This document shows, piece by piece, positions 1-4,489 of a stretch of DNA of 5,783 nucleotides. Below the pieces are notes generated by a model that saw nothing but the letters and a program-made list of their open reading frames with translations, was not told where the DNA came from and ran no database searches. Numbering within the stretch: position 1 is the first letter of the stretch; each line of letters opens with the position of its first letter. Origin of the DNA: SIG603 sp044432645 (GTDB lineage: Bacteria; Bacillota; Clostridia; Oscillospirales; Acutalibacteraceae); NCBI GenBank assembly GCA_044432645.1, contig JAWXUM010000113.1, positions 1-5,783 on the forward strand. Reading direction: 5' to 3'. The translations under genes and the position numbers were made by a program.

Positions 1-23
1 GGACGAGCACAGCTCGCCCCTAC
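1..23. repeat. Dispersed palindromic repeat, copy 1 (at window edge)
   Basis: A GC-rich hairpin in AT-rich surroundings. CGAGC (4-8) pairs with GCTCG (12-16) around the loop ACA, and the run ends CCCCTAC. The same layout (GGCGA, purine, C, three-base loop, complement, CCC, TAC) recurs at 131-157 in the same orientation, which marks it as a dispersed intergenic repeat rather than a one-off terminator. It may continue beyond the left edge. Confidence 0.45.
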
Positions 24-36
24 GGTTTTTATTTTT

Positions 37-52
37 ATAGGATAAATCCTAT
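37..52. repeat. Short perfect palindrome
   Basis: ATAGGAT and ATCCTAT form a perfect 7-bp stem around AA. No U-run follows directly on either strand, so it is not a convincing terminator. A protein-binding dyad or a decayed hairpin is possible. No function can be assigned. Confidence 0.3.
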
Positions 53-86
53 GGTGTTTTAAGGGTTATTATCGAGATATTTTTTA

Positions 87-113
87 CAAACAAATGATAA
101 TAAAATTTGTTTG
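87..113. repeat. AT-rich inverted repeat downstream of the tasA-like gene
   Basis: CAAACAAAT (87-95) and ATTTGTTTG (105-113) form a perfect 9-bp stem with a 9-nt loop. On the plus strand a T7 run follows after about 7 nt, so it could weakly terminate a transcript entering from the left. On the minus strand it lies beyond the operon's 3' end without an adjacent U-run. Confidence 0.3.
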
Positions 114-127
114 CACTTGATTTTTTT

Positions 128-174
128 AAAGGGTGGGCGAACAAAGTTCGCCCGTACAAAATGTAGTTCCCTTT
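128..174. repeat. Palindromic repeat copy 2 inside a larger hairpin
   Basis: GGGCGAAC (135-142) pairs with GTTCGCCC (146-153) around AAA and is followed by GTAC, matching copy 1 at 1-23. An outer AAAGGG (128-133) / CCCTTT (169-174) pair encloses it and runs into T6 on the plus strand, so it could terminate transcripts arriving from the left. For the minus-strand operon it is the first strong hairpin after the tasA-like stop and probably protects or ends that mRNA, although the U-tail is missing on that strand. Confidence 0.45.
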
Positions 175-195
175 TTTAAATTTGTTTTAAGTTTA

Positions 196-1038
196 TTATG
201 AATAAGTACTTACTGTTTTACCAGAAGCAGCTTCGTAAATATCTGCATTAGTAGTTAAGTCATCTAAACCTTCAGTTTGGATTGCATAACCAGTAAATGT
301 TAGGTCTACTGAGTAGTAAACACCCTCTTCACTAGTTTCTAGTAATGCCATCATTTCACTTGTTACTGTTGTTGGAATAGTAACTTCGTCATCTGTTAGA
401 ATTGGGTAGTCAACTTCTTTACCTGTTGTTGGAGCAGTACTAGCTTCAGAACCGTCAAGACTAGAAACTGAAAGAAGATTACCAGTGCTATCAACTAAAG
501 CGTATACATATGTAACTGTTGTGTATGTATCGTCGCTTTCACTATATGTATCTGTTCCCTTGCTTGTTGATGTTGAAACTAAACTCCAGTACCAGCTTGT
601 AGCTGTATCTGAAGGCAAGCTTGTAGTTGAATCATATGAGTAAACTGTACCACCAGCAGTATCTGTTGTTTGTGTACCTACTGTTCCTGTAAACTCTCCA
701 TTAATTGAATATACAACATAGTCAGAGAATGAATAATCATTATCTGTACCTGAATCATTGCCATCAGCTATTGCTGCTGTTGGGATTGTTTCAACTACTT
801 CGATAAATACATAAGATGAGTCTGCTAATACTGTGATAGCAGGGTCTTTCTCTTGTGTTGTACCAGGAGTCAATGTCCAATCATTGTCACTTTCGTTTAA
901 TTCAATATCAATTGATTCGTCAACTGTGAATTCATTAACCTTTGAATCTGTTGAATCTGTTAGGTAAGCTAGTGTTCCACCGACTGCTAGTGCTGCGACT
1001 AAGCAAAGTGCAATGGCAGGTTTTAGATATTTTTTCAT
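196..1038 (-). CDS. TasA/camelysin-like protein with SipW-dependent signal peptide
   Basis: A 280-aa exported protein. The start at 1038 is chosen because GAGGA lies 8 nt upstream and the lysine-rich signal peptide (MKKYLKPAIALCLVAALAVG) begins there; an in-frame extension to 1098 has no such support. The hydrophobic core ends in GGTLAYLTD, the usual cleavage region of SipW-dependent substrates (likely after residue 24). The mature part has the family's early pattern (NEFTVD near 35-40, LTPG near 56-59, then EKDPAITV and YVFIEV near 63-82). The rest is rich in Ser, Thr and Asp with no visible cysteine, and ends with a strand-rich block around FTGYAIQTEG. By family knowledge such proteins form extracellular fibres or surface layers (TasA of Bacillus subtilis biofilm). 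Fibre formation here is inferred. It lies 62 nt downstream of its likely peptidase gene, in the same operon. Confidence 0.85.
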   Translation of the reverse strand: MKKYLKPAIALCLVAALAVGGTLAYLTDSTDSKVNEFTVDESIDIELNESDNDWTLTPGTTQEKDPAITVLADSSYVFIEVVETIPTAAIADGNDSGTDNDYSFSDYVVYSINGEFTGTVGTQTTDTAGGTVYSYDSTTSLPSDTATSWYWSLVSTSTSKGTDTYSESDDTYTTVTYVYALVDSTGNLLSVSSLDGSEASTAPTTGKEVDYPILTDDEVTIPTTVTSEMMALLETSEEGVYYSVDLTFTGYAIQTEGLDDLTTNADIYEAASGKTVSTYS

Positions 1039-1100
1039 TGTTTTTGTCCTCGCTTTTTTTAATTTTTTATTTAATAGGGCAATACCCCTTAAAACCAATT

Positions 1101-1673
1101 TTATTTTCTGTATCTTTTTGCTGTTGTTTCTTTTTTTATTCTTTCGGGTTTATATTCGCTTTTCATTCTTTTTGCTGTTGTTTCTTCTTTTTCTTTAGAA
1201 ATATCAATCATATAAACAATAATTGCCCATATTAAAACCACTGCGATTATTATATAAATCCATGGTGGAGAGGTTACATAGTCTGATATATATCCTAAAT
1301 ACGGAACTCCAAAATACACTTTACCTATTATTCTATCAATAGTAACTGGTGTTCCGTCTATTGTGTCATTAGCTAAGCCTTGTGTGTAGTAATATCCGTT
1401 TTCTTCGTCTATTTCGACAACTTGGTGAGTTACAACTGTACTGCTGTCTTCCATATAAAATGTAATGACATCATCAACCTTTATTTCCTCTTGCTCTACA
1501 TCTTTTACATATACAACCGAGCCTGTTTCGTAAAGTGGGGACATACTGGAAGACAACACAGCGTAAGGTGTGAAACCTACCAACTTAACGCCAACCAATA
1601 AAACAGCCAGTCCAACAAAAATAATTAGAATAAGTGCCGATATTACATTATATATAAATTTCCCTATTTTCAA
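1101..1673 (-). CDS. sipW: SipW-type (ER-type) signal peptidase I
   Basis: A 190-aa membrane protease predicted to remove the signal peptide of the adjacent TasA-like protein. It has an N-terminal membrane segment (about 8-33), the nucleophile motif SSSMSP (Ser43), the ER-type histidine motif VVTHQV (His83), and a G-x-AN-x3-D-x2-PV block with Asp106 as the likely third catalytic residue. A second membrane helix spans about 138-156, followed by a very basic tail. Use of His rather than Lys places it in the SipW/ER/archaeal branch (S26B). The Asp often found after the Gly of that block is Leu here. The start is TTG: no ATG is near, while AAGGAG lies 6 nt upstream and overlaps the AP2 gene's stop. 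The tail repeats ETTAKR, encoded by a 20-bp direct repeat. Confidence 0.9.
   Translation of the reverse strand: MKIGKFIYNVISALILIIFVGLAVLLVGVKLVGFTPYAVLSSSMSPLYETGSVVYVKDVEQEEIKVDDVITFYMEDSSTVVTHQVVEIDEENGYYYTQGLANDTIDGTPVTIDRIIGKVYFGVPYLGYISDYVTSPPWIYIIIAVVLIWAIIVYMIDISKEKEETTAKRMKSEYKPERIKKETTAKRYRK
1113..1186 (-). repeat. 20-bp direct repeat within the sipW 3' end
   Basis: TCTTTTTGCTGTTGTTTCTT occurs at 1113-1132 and again at 1167-1186, 54 bp apart, so the unit is exactly 18 codons. It duplicates ETTAKR in the basic cytoplasmic tail and preserves the reading frame. It looks like a recent tandem duplication that has partly diverged between the copies. Confidence 0.6.
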
Positions 1674-1679
1674 ATTATG

Positions 1680-1686
1680 CTCCTTA
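1680..1686 (-). promoter_or_regulatory. Ribosome binding site of sipW overlapping the upstream stop codon
   Basis: On the minus strand TAAGGAG contains both the TAA stop of the AP2-domain gene and the AAGGAG site of sipW, 6 nt before its TTG start. Ribosomes finishing the AP2 gene are therefore placed to reinitiate on sipW, indicating translational coupling and a shared mRNA. This site also decides the unusual TTG start. Confidence 0.75.
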
Positions 1687-2607
1687 CTGGCTATTCCTCA
1701 TTTGCATATATTCTTCTACTATGGCATCTCTTTTTTCTTCTGCTACAATTCTTGCTTTTTTCGCTTCTTCAAAGTCGGAATACCAACCAAGCTCATAGCG
1801 AACTCCTTGCAAAATCATTCTTGCTCTATATCTTCCAGTTTTTTTATCAAGCATTACGCCACGAAAACCACTTGTGTTATTTTTGGGTGTAGATTTTGCC
1901 ATTGATTTTTCAATCTGTATACCTTTATATGTGTGTATGTGTTTTTCATAAAGTTCTTTTGCTAATTTGTTTTTTTCACAGCCACAAGATTTTGCAGAGC
2001 CTGAAAGCAAATTTTCTTGATAAAAATCTTTTTCATTTCCACAATCACATTTACAGTGCCACACTGCATGTTTTTCAAATTTAACTAAAGAAATTACTGT
2101 TAATTTCCCAAACTTTTCACCAACCAAATCTTTAGTTGGTTTTTTTGGTGGTTTAGGTGGTGGAGGATTGTTTTTTAAATCTTCTTTTTTCATATAGTCT
2201 ATTATTTCTTCTGCTTTAAATCTGGCACATACTGCTTGCTCAAAGTTTTGATACGAAGAAATAATGTATGTTGTTTTCTTATAAGTGATGGACACAACCC
2301 ATATATTATCATTTTTATTGTAATACACACCTGTAACGCCACTTTTATTTGTCGCTGTTGCTTTTGGAATTGGTCTATTTTGAATATAATTATCTTTTGT
2401 TTGCTTGCAACCACAATCAGTGACTTCAAAAGAAAATAAATCTTTTTGATTGACTTCTATTTCATTACCACAACTGCATTTGCAATTCCAAAATGCGTGT
2501 TTACTATAATAATGAGAAAAGGAGAGGACTGTTAAATTCCCAAATGTATGTCCCACCAAATTTAATGTGTTTTTTTTGATTTCCGTAATAGTTTTTAGCT
2601 TTCTCAT
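1684..2607 (-). CDS. Protein with two zinc-ribbon plus AP2 DNA-binding units
   Basis: 307 aa built as an internal duplication. Each half has a cysteine cluster resembling a zinc ribbon, then an AP2-like DNA-binding domain. Half 1: VGHTFGNLTV near 18, C42-x-C44-x-C46, CGC at 65-67, AP2 about 87-140 (NKSGVTGVYY, then a W-containing strand and a helix FEQAVCARFKAEE). Half 2: VGEKFGKLTV near 162, C185-x-C187-x-C189, CGC at 208-210, AP2 about 243-300 (NNTSGFRGV, LGWYSDFEEAKKAR). A proline-rich linker (about 148-157) joins them. Such domains are known from bacterial AP2 and phage homing-type proteins. No HNH nuclease motif is visible, so a sequence-specific DNA-binding or regulatory role is inferred. 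The start at 2607 has AGAG 6 nt upstream; an ATG at 2613 has none at usable spacing. It is the first gene of the operon, 10 bp before sipW. Confidence 0.8.
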   Translation of the reverse strand: MRKLKTITEIKKNTLNLVGHTFGNLTVLSFSHYYSKHAFWNCKCSCGNEIEVNQKDLFSFEVTDCGCKQTKDNYIQNRPIPKATATNKSGVTGVYYNKNDNIWVVSITYKKTTYIISSYQNFEQAVCARFKAEEIIDYMKKEDLKNNPPPPKPPKKPTKDLVGEKFGKLTVISLVKFEKHAVWHCKCDCGNEKDFYQENLLSGSAKSCGCEKNKLAKELYEKHIHTYKGIQIEKSMAKSTPKNNTSGFRGVMLDKKTGRYRARMILQGVRYELGWYSDFEEAKKARIVAEEKRDAIVEEYMQMRNSQ

Positions 2608-2640
2608 AAACATCTCTTTTTTAATTAGCTTAATTTAAAA

Positions 2641-2676
2641 ATAAAAAATACCACATAATTCTAATTATGTGGTATT
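2641..2676 (-). terminator. Hairpin with U-tract at the left inversion site
   Basis: On the minus strand AATACCACATAATT and AATTATGTGGTATT form a perfect 14-bp stem around AG, followed by TTTTATTTTT. This has the form of a Rho-independent terminator placed about 35 nt before the AP2 gene, able to stop transcripts coming from the recombinase side. It coincides with the left inversion repeat, and its stem would lose its perfect match when the segment flips. Low GC content of the stem limits confidence. Confidence 0.5.
2647..2670 (+). repeat. Left inverted repeat of the promoter switch (IRL)
   Basis: 24 bp that exactly equal the reverse complement of 2904-2927. The repeat begins AATACCACATAATT, has the centre CT (2661-2662) and continues AATTATGT. 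The whole site is itself palindromic except for the two central bases, which give it direction. It lies 40 bp upstream of the AP2 start. Confidence 0.85.
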
Positions 2677-2705
2677 GATATTTTGAAATTCCTATTAATT
2701 CGCTC
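2650..2705 (+). repeat. Left copy of a direct repeat related to the recombinase 3' end
   Basis: Besides the inverted match, 2650-2684 equals 2901-2935 in direct orientation with three mismatches (one C/A and the CT/AG centre). A weaker match continues to TTCGCTC (2699-2705 against 2951-2957), which on the right encodes the recombinase C-terminus. The left copy therefore resembles a decayed duplicate of the inversion site plus the last codons of the recombinase gene. Confidence 0.55.
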
Positions 2706-2729
2706 AAAATCCAAAATAATAAATATTCA

Positions 2730-2758
2730 TTGACAATGTGATTTGATAGGAGTATAAT
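2730..2758 (+). promoter_or_regulatory. Full-consensus housekeeping promoter inside the invertible segment
   Basis: TTGACA (2730-2735), a 17-bp spacer and TATAAT (2753-2758) match both hexamers and the spacing exactly. Transcription would start near 2765 and run rightward across the right repeat, antisense to the recombinase gene. No plus-strand gene lies downstream, so the promoter makes sense as the operon's promoter in its flipped, OFF position. Confidence 0.8.
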
Positions 2759-2769
2759 ACCTATATATA

Positions 2770-2822
2770 ACATTGTAGTAAAGTGCAAAAATATGCATTA
2801 CTTATATATTCTACAACAATGT
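2770..2822. other. Imperfect hairpin just downstream of the switch promoter
   Basis: ACATTG (2770-2775) pairs with CAATGT (2817-2822) and TAG (2776-2778) with CTA (2811-2813) past a CAA bulge. An inner TGC (2784-2786) / GCA (2795-2797) pair is also possible. It begins a few nucleotides after the predicted start, so in either orientation it would be the first structure in the mRNA leader. It may stabilise the 5' end or be incidental in AT-rich DNA. Confidence 0.3.
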
Positions 2823-2863
2823 ATATTACGTAAATTTAGATAAATTCCCTTATAAAAGGGTTA

Positions 2864-2892
2864 ATTATAGCATAGTCTAATATTTCGCACAA
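2864..2892 (-). promoter_or_regulatory. Possible weaker promoter facing the AP2 operon in the present orientation
   Basis: On the minus strand TATAAT (2864-2869) is preceded by TATGC, the Gram-positive extended -10 motif. TTGTGC (2887-2892) lies 17 bp upstream and matches only the TTG of the -35 consensus. It would start near 2857 and read toward the operon, but it must pass the hairpin and U-tract at 2641-2676. If active it would give basal or attenuated expression in the OFF orientation. Confidence 0.45.
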
Positions 2893-2897
2893 TAGAA

Positions 2898-2927
2898 AAA
2901 ACAACATAATTAGAATTATGTGGTATT
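2898..2927 (-). terminator. Hairpin at the right inversion site, likely recombinase terminator
   Basis: Read on the minus strand, ACCACATAATT and AATTATGTTGT form an 11-bp stem with one mismatch around CT, followed by TTTTT. It lies 8 bp after the recombinase stop codon and would end that transcript before it enters the switch. It overlaps the right inverted repeat. After inversion the same site would have a longer perfect stem (about 22 bp) but a poorer U-tail. Confidence 0.45.
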
Positions 2928-2957
2928 GATATTTTCAAAGAACTAGTTTCATTCGCT
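2901..2957 (+). repeat. Right copy of the direct repeat, overlapping the recombinase 3' end
   Basis: Partner of 2650-2705. AATTATGTGGTATTGATATT is identical in both copies, and TTTT follows in both. The copy runs into the stop codon (2935-2937) and the last codons of the recombinase, ending at TTCGCTC (2951-2957). It shows that the site and the gene's 3' end were duplicated together. Confidence 0.55.
2904..2927 (+). repeat. Right inverted repeat of the promoter switch (IRR)
   Basis: Exact reverse complement of 2647-2670. It begins ACATAATT, has the centre AG (2912-2913) and ends AATTATGTGGTATT. It lies 7 bp from the end of the recombinase CDS, as expected for an invertase that acts on an adjacent site. 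Confidence 0.85.
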
Positions 2958-3768
2958 CCACTTGTTTTGCGTGGATGTTACCACTTTCCATTGTGTAAAT
3001 TCTGGTTGTATTAATGTTAGAATGACCTAAGATGTCAGCTAAACGGCTGATGTCTTTTTCTATTTTATAATATGTTCTAGCGAATAAATGACGGAGGTTA
3101 TGTGGGAAAACTTTACTTTGTTTAACTTTGGCATCTTTGCATAAACTTTTCATCATTTTCCAAATATTAGAACGGTCTAAGGCTTTGCCAGTTTTAGTTC
3201 TGAAAATAAATCCGTCTTTAATATTTTGCTCTCTACAATATGATTTCAAAACTCTGCAAAGTTCTTTTGGTAAAAATACAATTCTCTTTTTACCTTTACA
3301 AGATACAAAAGCTCTGCCAGTGTGAACAGCTTGAACCGTGATAAATTTAAGTTCAGACACACGAATTCCAGTTGAACAAATTGTTTGAATAAGTAACGAT
3401 AATTTTCTATTTCCATCTTTTTCAGCAGTTTTGATAAGTCTTTCGTATTCTCTCCCAGTAAGTTCTTTTTCTGGGTTTGAAAATATTTCTTTTTGAATTT
3501 TAAGTTGTTTTACTTTAAGTTGTGACAAACCGAGCCAATCCATAAAGCTATTTACTGCGGCTATTATTGAATTAACACTTGTAGCTTTATAGTTCTCGAT
3601 TAAGTTTTCTTTAAAATCTAATATTAAATTTTTTTCAAGTTCATTTTCTTGTGGGATAAAATCTAAGAATTTTTTAATATCCCTTAAATATTTCTTAATT
3701 GTGTTTTTGCTTTTTTCTTCGTTAATTAAGTAGTTTTTATACTCCGTAAGTTTTAAAATATAGTCCAT
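2935..3768 (-). CDS. Tyrosine recombinase, probable DNA invertase of the adjacent switch
   Basis: A 277-aa Xer/phage-integrase-type recombinase, a normal length for a compact member. The N-terminal SAM-like core-binding domain spans about 1-90 (KSKNTIKKYLRDIKKFLDFI) and the catalytic domain about 103-270. The catalytic set is complete: Arg136 in STGIRVSEL, Lys158 in CKGK, His223 and Arg226 in PHNLRH, His249 in LGHS, and Tyr258 in TTRIYT. No relaxase, excisionase or phage gene is nearby, so an integrase of a mobile element is less likely than a dedicated invertase. The start at 3768 has a purine-rich GAGGAAGGG just upstream. The stop overlaps the repeat beside the 281-bp invertible segment. 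Family and context suggest it flips that segment; the exact target is inferred. In the present orientation the switch promoter would make RNA antisense to this gene. Confidence 0.9.
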   Translation of the reverse strand: MDYILKLTEYKNYLINEEKSKNTIKKYLRDIKKFLDFIPQENELEKNLILDFKENLIENYKATSVNSIIAAVNSFMDWLGLSQLKVKQLKIQKEIFSNPEKELTGREYERLIKTAEKDGNRKLSLLIQTICSTGIRVSELKFITVQAVHTGRAFVSCKGKKRIVFLPKELCRVLKSYCREQNIKDGFIFRTKTGKALDRSNIWKMMKSLCKDAKVKQSKVFPHNLRHLFARTYYKIEKDISRLADILGHSNINTTRIYTMESGNIHAKQVERMKLVL

Positions 3769-3801
3769 TTGTATGTCCCTTCCTCTTTCTATTAATATTT
3801 A

Positions 3802-3831
3802 ATTGTAACATTAATTCTTCCTTAATAACAA
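3802..3831 (-). promoter_or_regulatory. Probable promoter of the recombinase gene
   Basis: On the minus strand TTGTTA (3826-3831), an 18-bp spacer and TACAAT (3802-3807) preceded by TGT (extended -10 type) lie 34 bp before the start codon. The -35 touches the base of the hairpin at 3831-3878. The match is moderate, consistent with low, steady expression independent of the switch. Confidence 0.5.
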
Positions 3832-3878
3832 ATAAGACCACAGTCGACAAGTTTTCACTTATCAACTGTGGTCTTATT
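3831..3878. terminator. Long hairpin terminator between the permease and recombinase units
   Basis: AATAAGACCACAGT (3831-3844) and ACTGTGGTCTTATT (3865-3878) form a perfect 14-bp stem. The interior continues with GA/TC and AAGT/ACTT pairs and a TTTC loop. On the minus strand it follows the second permease gene and is trailed by U-rich sequence (TTATTTGTTATT), so it most likely ends that operon's mRNA and insulates the recombinase. A plus-strand role is also possible. Confidence 0.7.
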
Positions 3879-3961
3879 AATTTAAGTTATTTAATTATAT
3901 CTACTCTATTTGAGGTACACCAAACAAATGATTTTTTATTCATTCCTTTTTAAAAATTCAA

Positions 3962-4489
3962 TTATTTATTCAATTCATATACTTCTTGTTTTTGCTCTTT
4001 AGATAAAGTTTTTTCGGATACAAATGCAATAATTATTATTCCTATTATACTCAAACACAATCTTGTAAGCATAAAGGTTAAACCTAAACTACTTGCTTCA
4101 AAAGTTAACATTGGAATTTTTGTTGTTGACCATGCACCTATGAAAATAAATACATTGTATAGGCTTGCTTGTTTTTTAAGCATTGTACTTGCCACTGGAA
4201 ACGCTGCGTAGAGTGGACCTGCTGCAGCTGAGCCTAAAATAAAAGCTATAAGCACTCCTTTAATTCCACTGCCTTTTCCTAAAAACTTCATCATTGTTTG
4301 CTTATCGACCCAAACATCTAAAAGTCCTAGAAGTATAAAAATCGGTGGAATAACCGACAACATTTCGAGTAAGTTGCTTTTTGTTATTTCAAATGTAGAG
4401 ATTCCAAACTCTGGAAAAATTAAACCAAGGGTTACATTAACAGCTAAAAGTATAAAAACCATTCTGTATCTTTTTAAAAAAAATTTCAT
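3962..4489 (-). CDS. YraQ/ArsP-type permease, second half-size subunit
   Basis: A 175-aa integral membrane protein resembling one half of the predicted permease family PF03773 (YraQ/ArsP, some members of which export organoarsenicals). About five hydrophobic segments are visible (roughly 8-27, 42-60, 77-100, 110-128, 135-157). The core VDKQTMMKFLGKGSGIKGVL, followed by GPLYAAFPVA, is paralogous to the core of the upstream gene. Full-size members contain two such halves in one chain, so the two products probably assemble as a heterodimer. The start at 4489 is chosen because its ATG overlaps the upstream TGA in an ATGA junction; an in-frame extension to 4519 would lie inside the upstream gene. 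The substrate is unknown and no ArsR-type regulator is in the window. Confidence 0.75.
   Translation of the reverse strand: MKFFLKRYRMVFILLAVNVTLGLIFPEFGISTFEITKSNLLEMLSVIPPIFILLGLLDVWVDKQTMMKFLGKGSGIKGVLIAFILGSAAAGPLYAAFPVASTMLKKQASLYNVFIFIGAWSTTKIPMLTFEASSLGLTFMLTRLCLSIIGIIIIAFVSEKTLSKEQKQEVYELNK

Larger units (their letters stand above)
2647..2927. other. Putative invertible promoter segment (phase switch)
   Basis: A 281-bp non-coding segment with perfect 24-bp inverted repeats at its ends, next to a tyrosine recombinase and upstream of the AP2-sipW-tasA operon. It holds a perfect consensus promoter on the plus strand (2730-2758), which in this copy points away from the operon. Inversion maps position x to 5574-x, so the promoter would read leftward with its -10 at 2816-2821 and a start near 2809, about 200 nt before the AP2 gene. 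The layout matches known site-specific inversion switches such as the Mpi-controlled capsule promoters of Bacteroides and the RecV-controlled switches of Clostridioides difficile. Inversion itself is inferred, not shown. Confidence 0.8.

Noticed and set aside
1071..1093. Hairpin in the sipW-tasA gap as an attenuator
   Set aside because: Only four or five pairs form and no U-run follows on the minus strand, so it is too weak to call.
942..1235. Plus-strand ORFs opposite sipW and the tasA-like gene
   Set aside because: They are phenylalanine-rich shadows of lysine-rich coding on the other strand, without ribosome binding sites.
2797..2845. A 16-codon plus-strand mini-ORF (MHYLYILQQCILRKFR) after the switch promoter
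   Set aside because: It has no ribosome binding site at usable spacing and lies in a segment better explained as a leader; chance ORFs of this size are common in AT-rich DNA.
2650..2935. attL/attR of an integrated element, given the 35-bp direct repeat
   Set aside because: The recombinase lies outside the repeats, only about 215 bp lie between them with no gene, and the site centres are inverted; an inversion switch explains the layout better.
3900..3950. An 18-codon minus-strand ORF (MNKKSFVWCTSNRVDIIK) after the second permease gene
   Set aside because: Its GGA abuts the ATG with no usable spacing and the peptide has no recognisable feature; it most likely lies in the 3' untranslated region.
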